Assembly (NCBI GenBank): GCA_030374765.1
Contig: JARGXX010000001.1
Coordinates: forward strand, 1,922,001 to 1,986,000
DNA length: 64,000 bases
From: Agarophyton chilense
Lineage: Eukaryota > Rhodophyta > Florideophyceae > Gracilariales > Gracilariaceae
Direction: 5' to 3'
The notes beneath the pieces are model-generated. The model was not told the DNA's origin. It was given only the letters and a program-made list of their open reading frames with translations, and searched no databases. Of the stretch, positions 10,500-18,538 are shown one piece after another. The stretch's first letter is position 1. The number at the start of each line of letters is the position of its first letter. Made by a program: the position numbers and the translations under genes.

Positions 10500-11186
10500 A
10501 TGAGGGCGGCGGCGGTGGTGCTGCTGTCCGGCGGACTGGACTCGGCGACGGCGCTGGCAATGGCGCGCGCCGAGGGCCTCGCGCCGCACACGCTATCGTT
10601 CCACTACGGTCAACGGCACGCGCACGAGCTGCGCGCGGCGGCGGCGCAGTCGGCGGCGCAGCGCGCGCTGTCGCATCGACAACTCTCGCTGGACGCGTCG
10701 CTGTTCGGCGCGTCCACGCTGGTGGACGGCAGTCGGCGCGTGACGCCCGCGCGAGAGCTCCCGCCCGGCGTGCCCGACACGTACGTGCCGGCGCGCAACT
10801 CGGTGTTTCTCGCGCTGGCGCTGGCGCTGGCCGATTCCATCGGCGCCGCGCACGTCTTCTACGGTGCCACTGCTGTCGACGCGCCGCGCTACCCCGACTG
10901 CTCGCCCGACTTTGTGGCCGCGTTTCAACGCGTGTCCGACGCGGGCACGCGCGTCGCTCCGCGCATTCGCGCCCCGCTGCTGCGTCTGCACAAGACCGAC
11001 GTCATTCGCGTCGGGCTGCGACTCGGCGTCGATTACTCGCTCACGCACTCGTGTTACGACCCCGTCGCCGACGACGGCCGTCCGTGCGGCGTGTGTCACG
11101 CCTGTGCGCTGCGCAACGACGCCTTTGTGGCGCTTGGCTTCGACTGCGACCCCGCGCTCGCACGCTTCCGCCCCCACGAGAAATAG
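10500..11186 (+). CDS. queC: QueC-like 7-cyano-7-deazaguanine synthase
   Basis: 228 residues, matching bacterial QueC in length (E. coli about 231). QueC converts 7-carboxy-7-deazaguanine and ammonia to preQ0 with ATP, a step in queuosine synthesis. The N-type ATP-pyrophosphatase PP-loop SGGLDS is at residues 10-15. Also visible are FHYGQRH (about 34-40), YVPARNSVFL (about 95-104), and a zinc site of four cysteines, C185, C196, C199 and C202, with the CX2CX2C ending typical of QueC. The ATG at 10500 starts right at the conserved domain. It is intron-less and shares the host GC bias. Most eukaryotes salvage queuine and do not make it, so a nuclear QueC suggests algal retention or transfer from bacteria. 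No organelle-targeting peptide is seen from this start; an upstream in-frame extension could supply a leader but is repeat-derived. No other queuosine genes are in the window. Confidence 0.9.
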   Translation: MRAAAVVLLSGGLDSATALAMARAEGLAPHTLSFHYGQRHAHELRAAAAQSAAQRALSHRQLSLDASLFGASTLVDGSRRVTPARELPPGVPDTYVPARNSVFLALALALADSIGAAHVFYGATAVDAPRYPDCSPDFVAAFQRVSDAGTRVAPRIRAPLLRLHKTDVIRVGLRLGVDYSLTHSCYDPVADDGRPCGVCHACALRNDAFVALGFDCDPALARFRPHEK

Positions 11187-11267
11187 TTGCTGCGCCGTGT
11201 TGTACGCAGCCCAGCACGCGCGTTGCGCCTCTTTTCTACCCCTCCTTTTGCCCCACTTACGTGTGTG

Positions 11268-11275
11268 TATAAAAA
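11268..11275 (+). promoter_or_regulatory. TATA box of the EEP-family gene
   Basis: TATAAAAA lies 60 bp upstream of the chosen ATG at 11328 and 82 bp after the QueC stop. It supports a separate promoter and argues against the upstream in-frame methionine at 11187. Confidence 0.65.
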
Positions 11276-11327
11276 GCGCGTGTGCGCGCGCGCCCTCTTG
11301 CGTCGCTGCTACCTCTCTGTCATCATC

Positions 11328-12536
11328 ATGGTCATGTGTCCCGTGTCCGCATCGCCGCCCTCGCCCTCGCCCTCGCCCTCGCCCTCGCCCTCGCCCTCCT
11401 CGCCGTCGCAGCCGCAGCCGCAGCCGGAGCCGCTCACCGTGCTCACGTTCAACCTGCTCGCGCCGCCATACAAACGCCTCAACGGCGACGCGCGCCAGCG
11501 CGAGCGCGACCACGACACGCTATGGCGTCCCCGTCTGCACGCCGCGCTTCACATGCTTCGCGCCGTGCGCCCCGCACCCGCCATCGTCGCCCTGCAGGAG
11601 GTGTGGTTTCATCGTCCGTTTCTCGCCCTACTCGAATCTCTATTCGATGCTCACTATCACATCTTCTACGCGCGTCGCCCACACAAGGACGACGGACTGG
11701 CCACGTTGGTCACCCGCGACGTCGCCCGCTTCGGACTCCGCGCCGTCACGCACGAGCGCACGTTTTTATTGTCCGACGCGGCTACGCCCGCCGTGTCGTC
11801 GTCGTCGTCGTCGTCGCCTGCCGGTGGTGTCGTCGCGTGCGATCGCGTGGCACTGGCTGTGTCGGCTGAGCTGTGTGTGCCGTCGGCAACCACCCCGGCC
11901 ACATTGCTTGTGGTTAATACGCATCTCACCTTTCCGCACTCGTTCATACCGCCGTCGCTGCGTCTCATGCAGGCCAATGTGCTCACCGCCTTTGTCAACG
12001 CGTACGCAAAGCGCTGCGCCCACCCGCTGGCCGCCCTGCTGCTGGGCGACTTCAACGCCGACGTCAAGTCCGCCGTCGTGCACCGCGTGCTGGCCCATCG
12101 CTTCGTCAGCTGCGTGCACCAGCTACAACAACAACAACAACAACAACAGCAGCAGCACCATCATGCCTCCTCGTCCTCCTCCGCGTCCTCCTCCTCACCC
12201 TCGTCCTCACTCTCGTCCTCGTCCGTCGCGTTCGCGCCCACCTCGCCGTACGTGACACATCTCAACCACCGCCGCCAGCACGTGTGTGTGGATCACGTGT
12301 TTCTGCGCCACGGCCGCGAGCGCGAGCGACACTCTCCGTCGCCCGTGTCCGTCGTGCGCGCCCACAACGACACCGCGCCCTCCTCCGTTGCCACCAGCTG
12401 CGCGCTCGTGCCGCAGCGCTCTCGCATCTTCCCCGAGCATCTGCCCACGCACACCTTTCCCTCCGACTTCAAGCTCAGCGACCATCGCCCCTTGTCCGTC
12501 GCCTTTGATCGCGTTTGCGTTCCCTCCTGGCGCTGA
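11328..12536 (+). CDS. Endonuclease/exonuclease/phosphatase-family protein, plant type
   Basis: About 402 residues of the metal-dependent EEP fold (DNase I, sphingomyelinase and inositol-phosphatase relatives). Motifs in order: LTFNLLAP (about 39-46, Asn), ALQEVW (about 88-93, catalytic Glu), DGLATLV, VVNTHL (about 195-199), LLGDFNAD (about 237-244), and a final SDHRPLSV (about 383-390) with the catalytic His. The pattern THLNHR...CVDHVF resembles plant EEP proteins of the kind that also carry EF hands (At5g54130-like, from memory); no EF hand is seen here. Substrate unknown. Between the GDFNAD and DHVF motifs sits a low-complexity insert of about 10 Gln, 3 His and many Ser, and the N-terminus is an SP repeat. 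The start is set by the TATA box. The last 62 bp overlap the convergent gene on the other strand. Confidence 0.85.
   Translation: MVMCPVSASPPSPSPSPSPSPSPSSPSQPQPQPEPLTVLTFNLLAPPYKRLNGDARQRERDHDTLWRPRLHAALHMLRAVRPAPAIVALQEVWFHRPFLALLESLFDAHYHIFYARRPHKDDGLATLVTRDVARFGLRAVTHERTFLLSDAATPAVSSSSSSSPAGGVVACDRVALAVSAELCVPSATTPATLLVVNTHLTFPHSFIPPSLRLMQANVLTAFVNAYAKRCAHPLAALLLGDFNADVKSAVVHRVLAHRFVSCVHQLQQQQQQQQQQHHHASSSSSASSSSPSSSLSSSSVAFAPTSPYVTHLNHRRQHVCVDHVFLRHGRERERHSPSPVSVVRAHNDTAPSSVATSCALVPQRSRIFPEHLPTHTFPSDFKLSDHRPLSVAFDRVCVPSWR
12122..12230 (+). repeat. In-gene polyGln/polyHis/polySer-coding tract
   Basis: CAA/CAG run, CAC/CAT run and TCC/TCG runs inside the EEP-family gene, encoding a disordered loop inserted into the catalytic domain. 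Confidence 0.9.
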
Positions 12537-13647
12537 TCCGTCGCCGCAGTCGTGCCCTCAGCCGCGCGCACCGCGTTTGCACCGCCTCCTCCTCCTCCTC
12601 CTCCTCCATGTGCTGCCGCTTGTGCTGCAGTGTGCATGCGTCGCTTGTGTCGCGCGCGTACGCGAGTAACATGTCTAATGCTACTTGGTTGTCGCCCGCG
12701 CCGAAGCATTGTCGCCCTATCACTAGTAGCCGCCGCTCGTGCGCGCGCTGCCGCCACACATCGTCACTCGACAACGGTCGACACCCGCCCACGTACAGCA
12801 GCAACAACATGCGCCGCAGCTGCGCGCATTGCTCCGCCACCGTCGCGTCTGTTTCGCTCTCCTTGGTCGTCGCTGCGCACTCCCGCGCGGTGGGCAGCGT
12901 GCTGCGCCACGCGTACGGCGCGCTGCTGCCCGATGTGCGCAGCGCGTCGAAGCGACTCACGTTGCCAACTACCACCGTCACCGTCACCGTCATCGTCATC
13001 GTCATCGTCATCGCTGCCGTGTGCGCGCGTGCGCGTGCGCGTGCGCGCACCCACTGTCGCACGCGTTGCCCGTCGCGCTGTCCGGCGCGTTGCACCAAGT
13101 GCTGCGCGCTCATCGTCGCGTCCAAAGTCTCGCATGTGGCATGCGATATTCCCAGCCGCGCAGCCAGCTCGTGCAGCCGCGCCCGCCGCCCATCACCCGC
13201 TTCCTCCTCCTCCTCCTCCGCCGCCGCCCGCACCACCACCGTGGCCGTGCGCGCGTCGTACCGCCCGCACAACAGCAGCGCGCTCGCGGCCGCGCCGTCG
13301 CCCTTGTCGTCGCAGACGCGCAGGCGCGGTCCCAGCCGCCCCACGTCGAAGCGCGCGCCCCGCGCCCCATCGAAGCGCGCGCGCGCCCCACGCCGCACCG
13401 CCGCCGCCGCCGTCAGCACAGCAAGCAGCGCCGCCAGCGCCACCGCCACCGCCACCGCCGCTAGCACGCGCCGGCGCAGCGAAGCGTGCGCACGTGCGCG
13501 CTGTCGATCGCGGCGGCGACGCGCACCGCCGCCCTTGCTGCCATCGTCGTCGTCTTCGTCGTCGTCGTCCCCGGCGGCGGCGGCGGCGGCGGCGGCGGCT
13601 TTGTGGAATTTGTCGCCGATCGCGCGCGCCGCCTTGTTTCGCCGCAT
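12475..13647 (-). CDS. Unknown single-pass membrane protein
   Basis: 390 residues; I do not recognise a family. The N-terminus has a polyAla run, an acidic run (about 27-35), then basic residues, followed by one strong membrane segment at about 61-84 (VLAAVAVAVALAALLAVLTA), which gives a type II arrangement. The rest has a Glu run (about residue 145), an alternating Thr/Val/Met tract from a GACGGT/GACGAT-like repeat, several cysteines, and an Arg/Lys-rich, Glu-run-containing C-terminus. The opposite strand is also open over long stretches because of GC bias and repeats, but those translations are Arg/Ser/Pro/Ala-rich noise, whereas this frame has a credible membrane segment and varied sequence. 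The 3' end overlaps the EEP gene by 62 bp, tail to tail. The 5' end is 236 bp from the first peptide gene, head to head. Confidence 0.55.
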   Translation of the reverse strand: MRRNKAARAIGDKFHKAAAAAAAAAGDDDDEDDDDGSKGGGARRRRDRQRARAHASLRRRVLAAVAVAVALAALLAVLTAAAAVRRGARARFDGARGARFDVGRLGPRLRVCDDKGDGAAASALLLCGRYDARTATVVVRAAAEEEEEEAGDGRRARLHELAARLGISHATCETLDATMSAQHLVQRAGQRDGQRVRQWVRARARARAHTAAMTMTMTMTVTVTVVVGNVSRFDALRTSGSSAPYAWRSTLPTARECAATTKESETDATVAEQCAQLRRMLLLLYVGGCRPLSSDDVWRQRAHERRLLVIGRQCFGAGDNQVALDMLLAYARDTSDACTLQHKRQHMEEEEEEEAVQTRCARLRARLRRRISARRERKRDQRRRTRGDGR

Positions 13648-13883
13648 CGTGCTGCGTTGCTTGCTTGCCGGCGTGCCGCCCCCCTTGCGACGCGCCGCCG
13701 CGGCGCATGTGGCGTCTTGCGCCGCGCGCTGACAGCCGCCTTACAGCGCGTCTCGGCTTTGAGGAGCTGCGTACCACCACCACCACCACCTCCTCCACCT
13801 CCACCACCCGTCACCCCGCTCCTCTTGTGTTGAGTTTTTGTCGCAGTCTCTGTGTTCGTTTCGTACCCGCACCCCCCCAAGCA

Positions 13884-14015
13884 ATGAACGCTGCCTGTGT
13901 TATCGCCGTCCTCGCCGTCCTCGCCTCCGCCGCCATCGGTAGTGATATCATCACCCAGGGCACCGATGAAATTAAGGGGCTCATCGGTGCCATCACCGGC
14001 TCCCCTGTCGCCTAA
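13884..14015 (+). CDS. Secreted mini-peptide, copy 1
   Basis: 43 residues, beginning MNAACVIAVLAVLASAAIG, a clear signal peptide with small residues at the likely cut site, followed by a mature part of about 24 residues starting SDIITQGTDEIK. It aligns without gaps to the three copies downstream and is the most diverged (MNAAC for MKTAY; Gly for Val at residue 26). It ends in ITGSPVA like the others. No TATA box is evident upstream; the start lies head to head with the membrane-protein gene. The function is unknown. The mature part is probably released outside the cell or into an endomembrane compartment. It is below the usual gene-length cut-off, but the repeated conserved frame makes it convincing. 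Confidence 0.8.
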   Translation: MNAACVIAVLAVLASAAIGSDIITQGTDEIKGLIGAITGSPVA

Positions 14016-14640
14016 TTCCTACCCCCTCTACCTACGAAGCTAGCTAGTGTCGTGTAAAACAACCGCTCGCTCTTCTTTCGCCACTCTGCTGCTTTGTGTA
14101 ATGTGCTCCCTCCGCCTGCTCGCTGCAAAACTGTCCATGTCACGCCGCGTCACCACGTCGCATCACCACGTCGCGTCACCACGTCGCGCACACACCCGCA
14201 TTTGCGCTGCCTGTGCTCCCATCTTCAACAAAAAATGGCCACAACCCGTTCACATCATCACTTTGTGCCCCGTTGTTCGCTCTTTCTTTTCGATACGGCT
14301 TCTACTCGCACCACCCCATCATTTTTCTTCTTCTTCTTCTTCTTCTACTTCCAACATCCAAGCCCAAGCCCAAGCCCAAGCCCAAGCCCAAGCCCACACA
14401 TTCACGCCGCATCAGTCACGTCCCACACGCCCGTCGCCTGTCCCACCCACCATCGCCGCGCTCTCGCATCCGGCCCGCCCCGCTCCTCGCGCCCGCCGCC
14501 CCGCGCTTGCAACATCCGCTGTGCGCGCGCTGACATTTGATGTTATCGGCCCCCGGGGCCCGAACAACTTGTCGACCGTTGCGCCACAGCCCTTGCGCTG
14601 CGCGCGAGGTGGCAGGCGCTCAGCGTCTCCGCTGCTTTGC
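14016..14640. other. Intergenic, simple repeats
   Basis: Between peptide copies 1 and 2. It holds a TTC run (14325-14347), an AAGCCC hexamer array (14360-14395) and a repeated CACCACGTCGC motif near 14.15-14.19 kb. Open frames here are low complexity; I see no gene. Confidence 0.6.
14360..14395. repeat. (AAGCCC)6 hexanucleotide repeat
   Basis: Six tandem AAGCCC units following a TTC run. Confidence 0.9.
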
Positions 14641-14647
14641 TATAAAA
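14641..14647 (+). promoter_or_regulatory. TATA box of peptide copy 2
   Basis: TATAAAA, 120 bp before the ATG. Copies 3 and 4 have the same box at 123 bp. The leaders of all three end in a shared TTCAGCAATG or CTCAGCAATG context around the start. Confidence 0.75.
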
Positions 14648-14760
14648 CGACGCCGCGGCAGTTGCTGCGCTGAACACAACACTCGGTCACCAGCACTCAA
14701 AGCCTTTCTCAGCCCACTTGTTCAGTTTCAAACTTCCAAAGCATCCACCTACATTCAGCA

Positions 14761-14892
14761 ATGAAGACCGCCTACGTTATTGTCGTCGTCGCCGTCCTCG
14801 CCTCCGCCGCCATGGGTGGTGATATCATCACCCAGGTCACCGACGAGATCAAGGGTCTCATCGGTGCCATCACCGGCTCCCCGGTTGCCTAA
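14761..14892 (+). CDS. Secreted mini-peptide, copy 2
   Basis: 43 residues with signal peptide MKTAYVIVVVAVLASAAMG and mature part starting GDIITQVTDEIKG. It differs from copies 3 and 4 at five residues (two in the signal peptide core and cut-site region, three in the mature part), and some DNA changes are silent, which suggests the protein has been kept under selection. Hydrophobic residues of the mature part fall at a 3-4-3-4 spacing (I, V, I, L, I), giving an acidic amphipathic helix of about five turns before a GSPVA tail. Third positions are mostly C or G, as expected of a well-expressed gene here. The 3' flank starts AAATTCCTCT, as in copies 3 and 4. Confidence 0.85.
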   Translation: MKTAYVIVVVAVLASAAMGGDIITQVTDEIKGLIGAITGSPVA

Positions 14893-15979
14893 ATTCCTCT
14901 TCTACTCGGTTTTGCATCGAAACCATCCCTTCTTCGCATCATGGGTTGAGCTGTTTTCCGAGCTATACAGTCTGGTCAATGCTGGTCGCATGGCAGTGCT
15001 CCTCGCTTTTCGCCTTTGCGGGGGGCTGCTTCTCTCCTCTTTTCGTTTTTCTCGGAGCGCCTTGTTTTCGAGTGCCCTACGTAGAGGACACGTATATTAA
15101 ACCGCACTTCCTTTTTTTGTGTTCTTTGTGGCCCTCTGTGTGCTCTCTTCTTCTGCTGTGCTCTTGTCAAACTTGTCCTTTTCCGAGTTTGCCCCGTGCT
15201 GCCCTTTGGTCTTTTTTCCCCCCGCAGGTTTCCTGTCGAGTAGCCACTCCTTTGCCTTCCGTAATCGGTGGGACGTACCAACTTTTGGCCGCCAGGCACA
15301 TGACATTTCAAATTGCGCGTCACTATCACGCGTTAAAGCAGTATAAAAAAAATGGAGGACAGAGACTCAGTCGAACAAAACAAACTCAGGTCAACACTTC
15401 ACTAAATTCTTTGCGTCCAAATTGTGTACTTTAAACCATCATTCAATATGCTTGACAAGCGTCGGTAATGTTTTTCTACCTTCTATCTGTGCTGAATCGT
15501 TTGCCACACTAAAAACGAAACCAAAAACCAGACTCAGCTATGGCGGAGAACCCATCTATCCTTCTCCCCCTCTGTGTCTCTATTGCTCCAGGCCACCGTC
15601 CCGCGCCGCAACAGTGTCCTGCCCGCGAGCTGCGCCATGTCGGCTTACAATAAAACCTCCATTCACCAAGAGCTGGCTCCCATCTACCACACAGTACATG
15701 GCAGCGCACGGCATCCGTGCGGTCAAGGAGCCAGCCCATTCCATACGTTTCAAATGCAGCATCCACATTGTACAGTAGTGCTGTCACTTCACTACACACA
15801 TGCTGCCCTGCCCACATATGACCAACAAGCTCGTGACACCATATCTGCTCCCCACCAAACTAGTTGACAGCTCTTGTATGCAAAGATTTCCCGGGCAAAC
15901 CTTGCGTCACCCGTACATTATGCCCCGCATTTCGTAGCCCCTGAGCCACAGCAAACCCAAAAGGCTTTCACCCAACAAC
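14893..15979. other. Intergenic region, no supported gene
   Basis: About 1.1 kb after peptide copy 2. Several short open frames exist but none looks like a protein. A TATA-like run near 15.34 kb is not followed by a peptide copy. No repeats of note. Confidence 0.5.
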
Positions 15980-16463
15980 AAATACTCCTCTTCGTCCGTG
16001 AGGCAAGTACGTCAGAATGGGCCAACACTGACTTGGCGCCCCTGCAAAAGATACAATTCTTTTCACTGGATCCAGTGCTTGCAGTGTACTCACTGCCCGT
16101 TCCGAGAACAGCTCTTTGGGCCGTCCTCACAGGAACCACTCTTGGCGAATTGCAAACATGAACGACAGGAGTTTTGTGTGGGACAAAGATTCTGAACGGT
16201 CTTCTACTCTGAGCCACAACACGAGCGTTCAGCGTTATTTGTCCCCCACACAGCCGAAAACTTGCGCCACGACGCCCCCCAGGAAGGCGACTCTGTCATG
16301 TTTCAGTTGCCCCCGTTTATGCGTTTTCGACAGTACAATGCAGCACTTGAAGAATGCACAAGGCCACTCCCGCGGCCATGCAGCGGGCCGCGCATGAGAC
16401 CACGACCCACGACTTGATGGCCTCGAGAGCAACTGGTGGCCTTTTTCGTGAGGAGAAAAAACC

Positions 16464-16470
16464 TATAAAA
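16464..16470 (+). promoter_or_regulatory. TATA box of peptide copy 3
   Basis: TATAAAA, 123 bp before the ATG at 16587, in a context identical to unit B. Confidence 0.75.
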
Positions 16471-16586
16471 GACCAGGTCGGGGCCCCATCTTCTTCAATT
16501 CCAGCCACCAGCAATCCAAACCTTTCTCAAGCAACTCCAAAAACACTTCAGTTGCAAACATCCCAATCACCCACCTCCACTCAGCA

Positions 16587-16718
16587 ATGAAGACCGCCTA
16601 CGTTATCGCCGTCGTTGCCGTCCTCGCCTCCGCCGCCATGGGTAGTGATATCATCACCCAGGTCACCGACGAGATCAAGGAGCTCATCGGTACCATCACC
16701 GGCTCCCCGGTTGCCTAA
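16587..16718 (+). CDS. Secreted mini-peptide, copy 3
   Basis: 43 residues: signal peptide MKTAYVIAVVAVLASAAMG, then a mature part of about 24 residues starting SDIITQVTDEIKEL and ending ITGSPVA. Over its full 132 bp it is identical to copy 4. The mature part carries D, D, E, E against one K, so it is net acidic, and its helical face of I, V, I, L, I could bind membranes or self-associate. No cysteines. I recognise no family. The start is fixed by conservation in all four copies, where homology of the frame begins exactly at the ATG. Confidence 0.87.
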   Translation: MKTAYVIAVVAVLASAAMGSDIITQVTDEIKELIGTITGSPVA

Positions 16719-17295
16719 ATTCCTCTCCTATTCGGTTTTTTCAACAGTGCGTTTGGGAACAAAAGCCTGTGTCTCTTCCACATGCTCGCTCGTGTTAGGG
16801 GGGGGTGTCAAGGTTTTAAAGTTTTGTGATTGCTAGTCTGGTGGTATTCGTCTTTGCCACCATGTGAATGTCGTGCCATTCTCTTCAAATTTTGAAAGGT
16901 TTCGACTATTCTTTTCACGTCCATCTTGAAGTAAATTTTGGAGTTGTCTTTGTACACAAACTACATCTGCATTTTTGTCTTCTTTCTGCGATGCTCTTTG
17001 CGAAAGCGCGCACGCTCACACCACACTGGTGACCAGTCCATTTGCCCGTGTCCTTCAATCACAGTTATTTCTTTTGTAACTCGAAGCCAGCCCAACAAGT
17101 GTGATCATAAATTAAAAGGTTTCCTACTGGTGAATATAGTGCAAGGCAATACTACAGTGACATATGTGCATTTCAAATCAAATTCGCATTATTCTTTGTG
17201 GATATAACAGCGGTAGATGATTCTATGTAGCTATATCAGCGGCTTGCGGCGGTGGACGCTTACTCGGCCAGCAAAAACGCATTCGAACCACCTAC

Positions 17296-17334
17296 GGCCC
17301 CCAACCCTTTCGCATTTTCTTTGGGGGCCTTTTT
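17296..17334 (+). terminator. Hairpin plus T-run at the end of unit A
   Basis: GGCCCCCAA (17296-17304) pairs with TTGGGGGCC (17321-17329), followed by TTTTT. The same hairpin is at 18490-18526 in unit B. It looks like a terminator or 3'-end processing signal but lies about 580 bp (A) and 375 bp (B) after the stop codon. Its role is unproven. Confidence 0.45.
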
Positions 17335-17860
17335 AGCATGTGTATATCAATAACATTTCTCTGCCACACTGCCAAGAAATATTCCTCTTCGTCCTTGAGG
17401 CAAGTACGTCAGAATGGGCCAACACTGACTCGGCGCCCCTGCAAAAGATACAATTCTTTTCACTGGATCCAGTGCTTGCAGTGTACTCACTGTCCGTTCC
17501 GAGAACCGCTCTTTGGGCCGTCCTCACAGGAACCACTCTTGGCGAATTGCAAACATGAACGACAGGAGTCTTGTGCGGGACAAAGATTCTGAACGGTCTT
17601 CTACTCTGAGCCACAACACGAGCGTTCAGCGTTATTTGTCCCCCACACAGCCGAAAACTTGCGCCACGACGCCCCCCAGGAAGGCGACTCTGTCATGTTT
17701 CAGTTGCCCCCGTTTATGCGTTTTCGACAGTACAATGCAGCACTTGAAGAATGCACAAGGCCACTCCCGCGGCCATGCAGCGGGCCGCGCATGAGACCAC
17801 GACCCACGACTTGATGGCCTCGAGAGCAACTGGTGGCCTTTTTCGTGAGGAGAAAAAACC

Positions 17861-17867
17861 TATAAAA
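17861..17867 (+). promoter_or_regulatory. TATA box of peptide copy 4
   Basis: TATAAAA, 123 bp before the ATG at 17984. Confidence 0.75.
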
Positions 17868-17983
17868 GACCAGGTCGGGGCCCCATCTTCTTCAATTCCA
17901 GCCACCAGCAATCCAAACCTTTCTCAAGCAACTCCAAAAACACTTCAGTTGCAAACATCCCAATCACCCACCTCCACTCAGCA

Positions 17984-18115
17984 ATGAAGACCGCCTACGT
18001 TATCGCCGTCGTTGCCGTCCTCGCCTCCGCCGCCATGGGTAGTGATATCATCACCCAGGTCACCGACGAGATCAAGGAGCTCATCGGTACCATCACCGGC
18101 TCCCCGGTTGCCTAA
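17984..18115 (+). CDS. Secreted mini-peptide, copy 4
   Basis: 43 residues, identical to copy 3 at the DNA level through the whole frame. It was born with unit B of the tandem duplication together with its full promoter, so it should be expressed like copy 3 and raise the dosage of the same peptide. Confidence 0.87.
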   Translation: MKTAYVIAVVAVLASAAMGSDIITQVTDEIKELIGTITGSPVA

Positions 18116-18489
18116 ATTCCTCTCCTATTCGGTTTTTTCAACAGTGCGTTTGGGAACAAAAGCCTGTGTCTCTTCCACATGCTCGCTCGTGTTAGGGGGG
18201 GGTGTCAAGGTTCTAAAGTTTTGTGATTGCTAGTCTGGTGGTATTCGTCTTTGCCACCATGTGAATGTCGTGCCATTCTCTTCAAATTTTGAAAGGTTTC
18301 GACTATTCTTTTCACGTCCATCTTGCGAGATATTTAACAAGTTTGAAGTAAATTTTGGAGTTGTCTTTGTACACAAACTACATCTGCATTTTTGTCTTCT
18401 TTCTGCGATGCTCTTTGCGAAAGCGCGCACGCTCACACCACACTGGTGACCAGTCCATTTGCCCGTGTCCTTCAATCATAGTTATTTCT

Positions 18490-18526
18490 CCCCCAACCCT
18501 TTCTCAGTTGCTTTGGGGGCCTTTTT
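18490..18526 (+). terminator. Hairpin plus T-run at the end of unit B
   Basis: CCCCCAA (18490-18496) pairs with TTGGGGG (18513-18519), followed shortly by TTTTT. The loop differs from unit A (TCTCAG against CGCATT) while the stem is kept. Confidence 0.45.
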
Positions 18527-18538
18527 AGCATGTGTATA

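Larger units (their letters stand above)
15980..17346 (+). repeat. Tandem duplication unit A (carries peptide copy 3)
   Basis: Sequence from 15980 matches that from 17377 at an offset of 1397 bp. About 600 bp of promoter, the gene, and about 330 bp of 3' flank are nearly identical, with few substitutions. Unit A lacks about 20 bp near 16.93 kb that unit B has, and holds about 215 bp (roughly 17076-17295) absent from unit B. Both end in the same hairpin and GCATGTGTATA. Confidence 0.95.
17377..18538 (+). repeat. Tandem duplication unit B (carries peptide copy 4)
   Basis: Second unit of the recent tandem duplication. It matches unit A from promoter to 3' hairpin apart from the two indels noted there. 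Confidence 0.95.

Noticed and set aside
10593-11513. 306-codon minus-strand frame opposite QueC
   Set aside because: Low-complexity Arg-rich translation; the QueC frame on the other strand has all family motifs.
12515-14015. Long plus-strand open frames (405 and 487 codons) opposite the membrane-protein gene
   Set aside because: Translations are runs of Arg, Ser, Pro and Ala from GC-rich repeats, with no domain or signal. One of them runs into peptide copy 1 in frame, but the peptide's conserved start is internal.
15340-15420. Possible fifth peptide promoter (TATA-like run)
   Set aside because: No peptide-like frame follows and the leader motif is missing.
16116-16600. Short open frames repeated in duplication units A and B
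   Set aside because: They recur only because the DNA was duplicated recently; they lie in the promoter region and several overlap each other on both strands.
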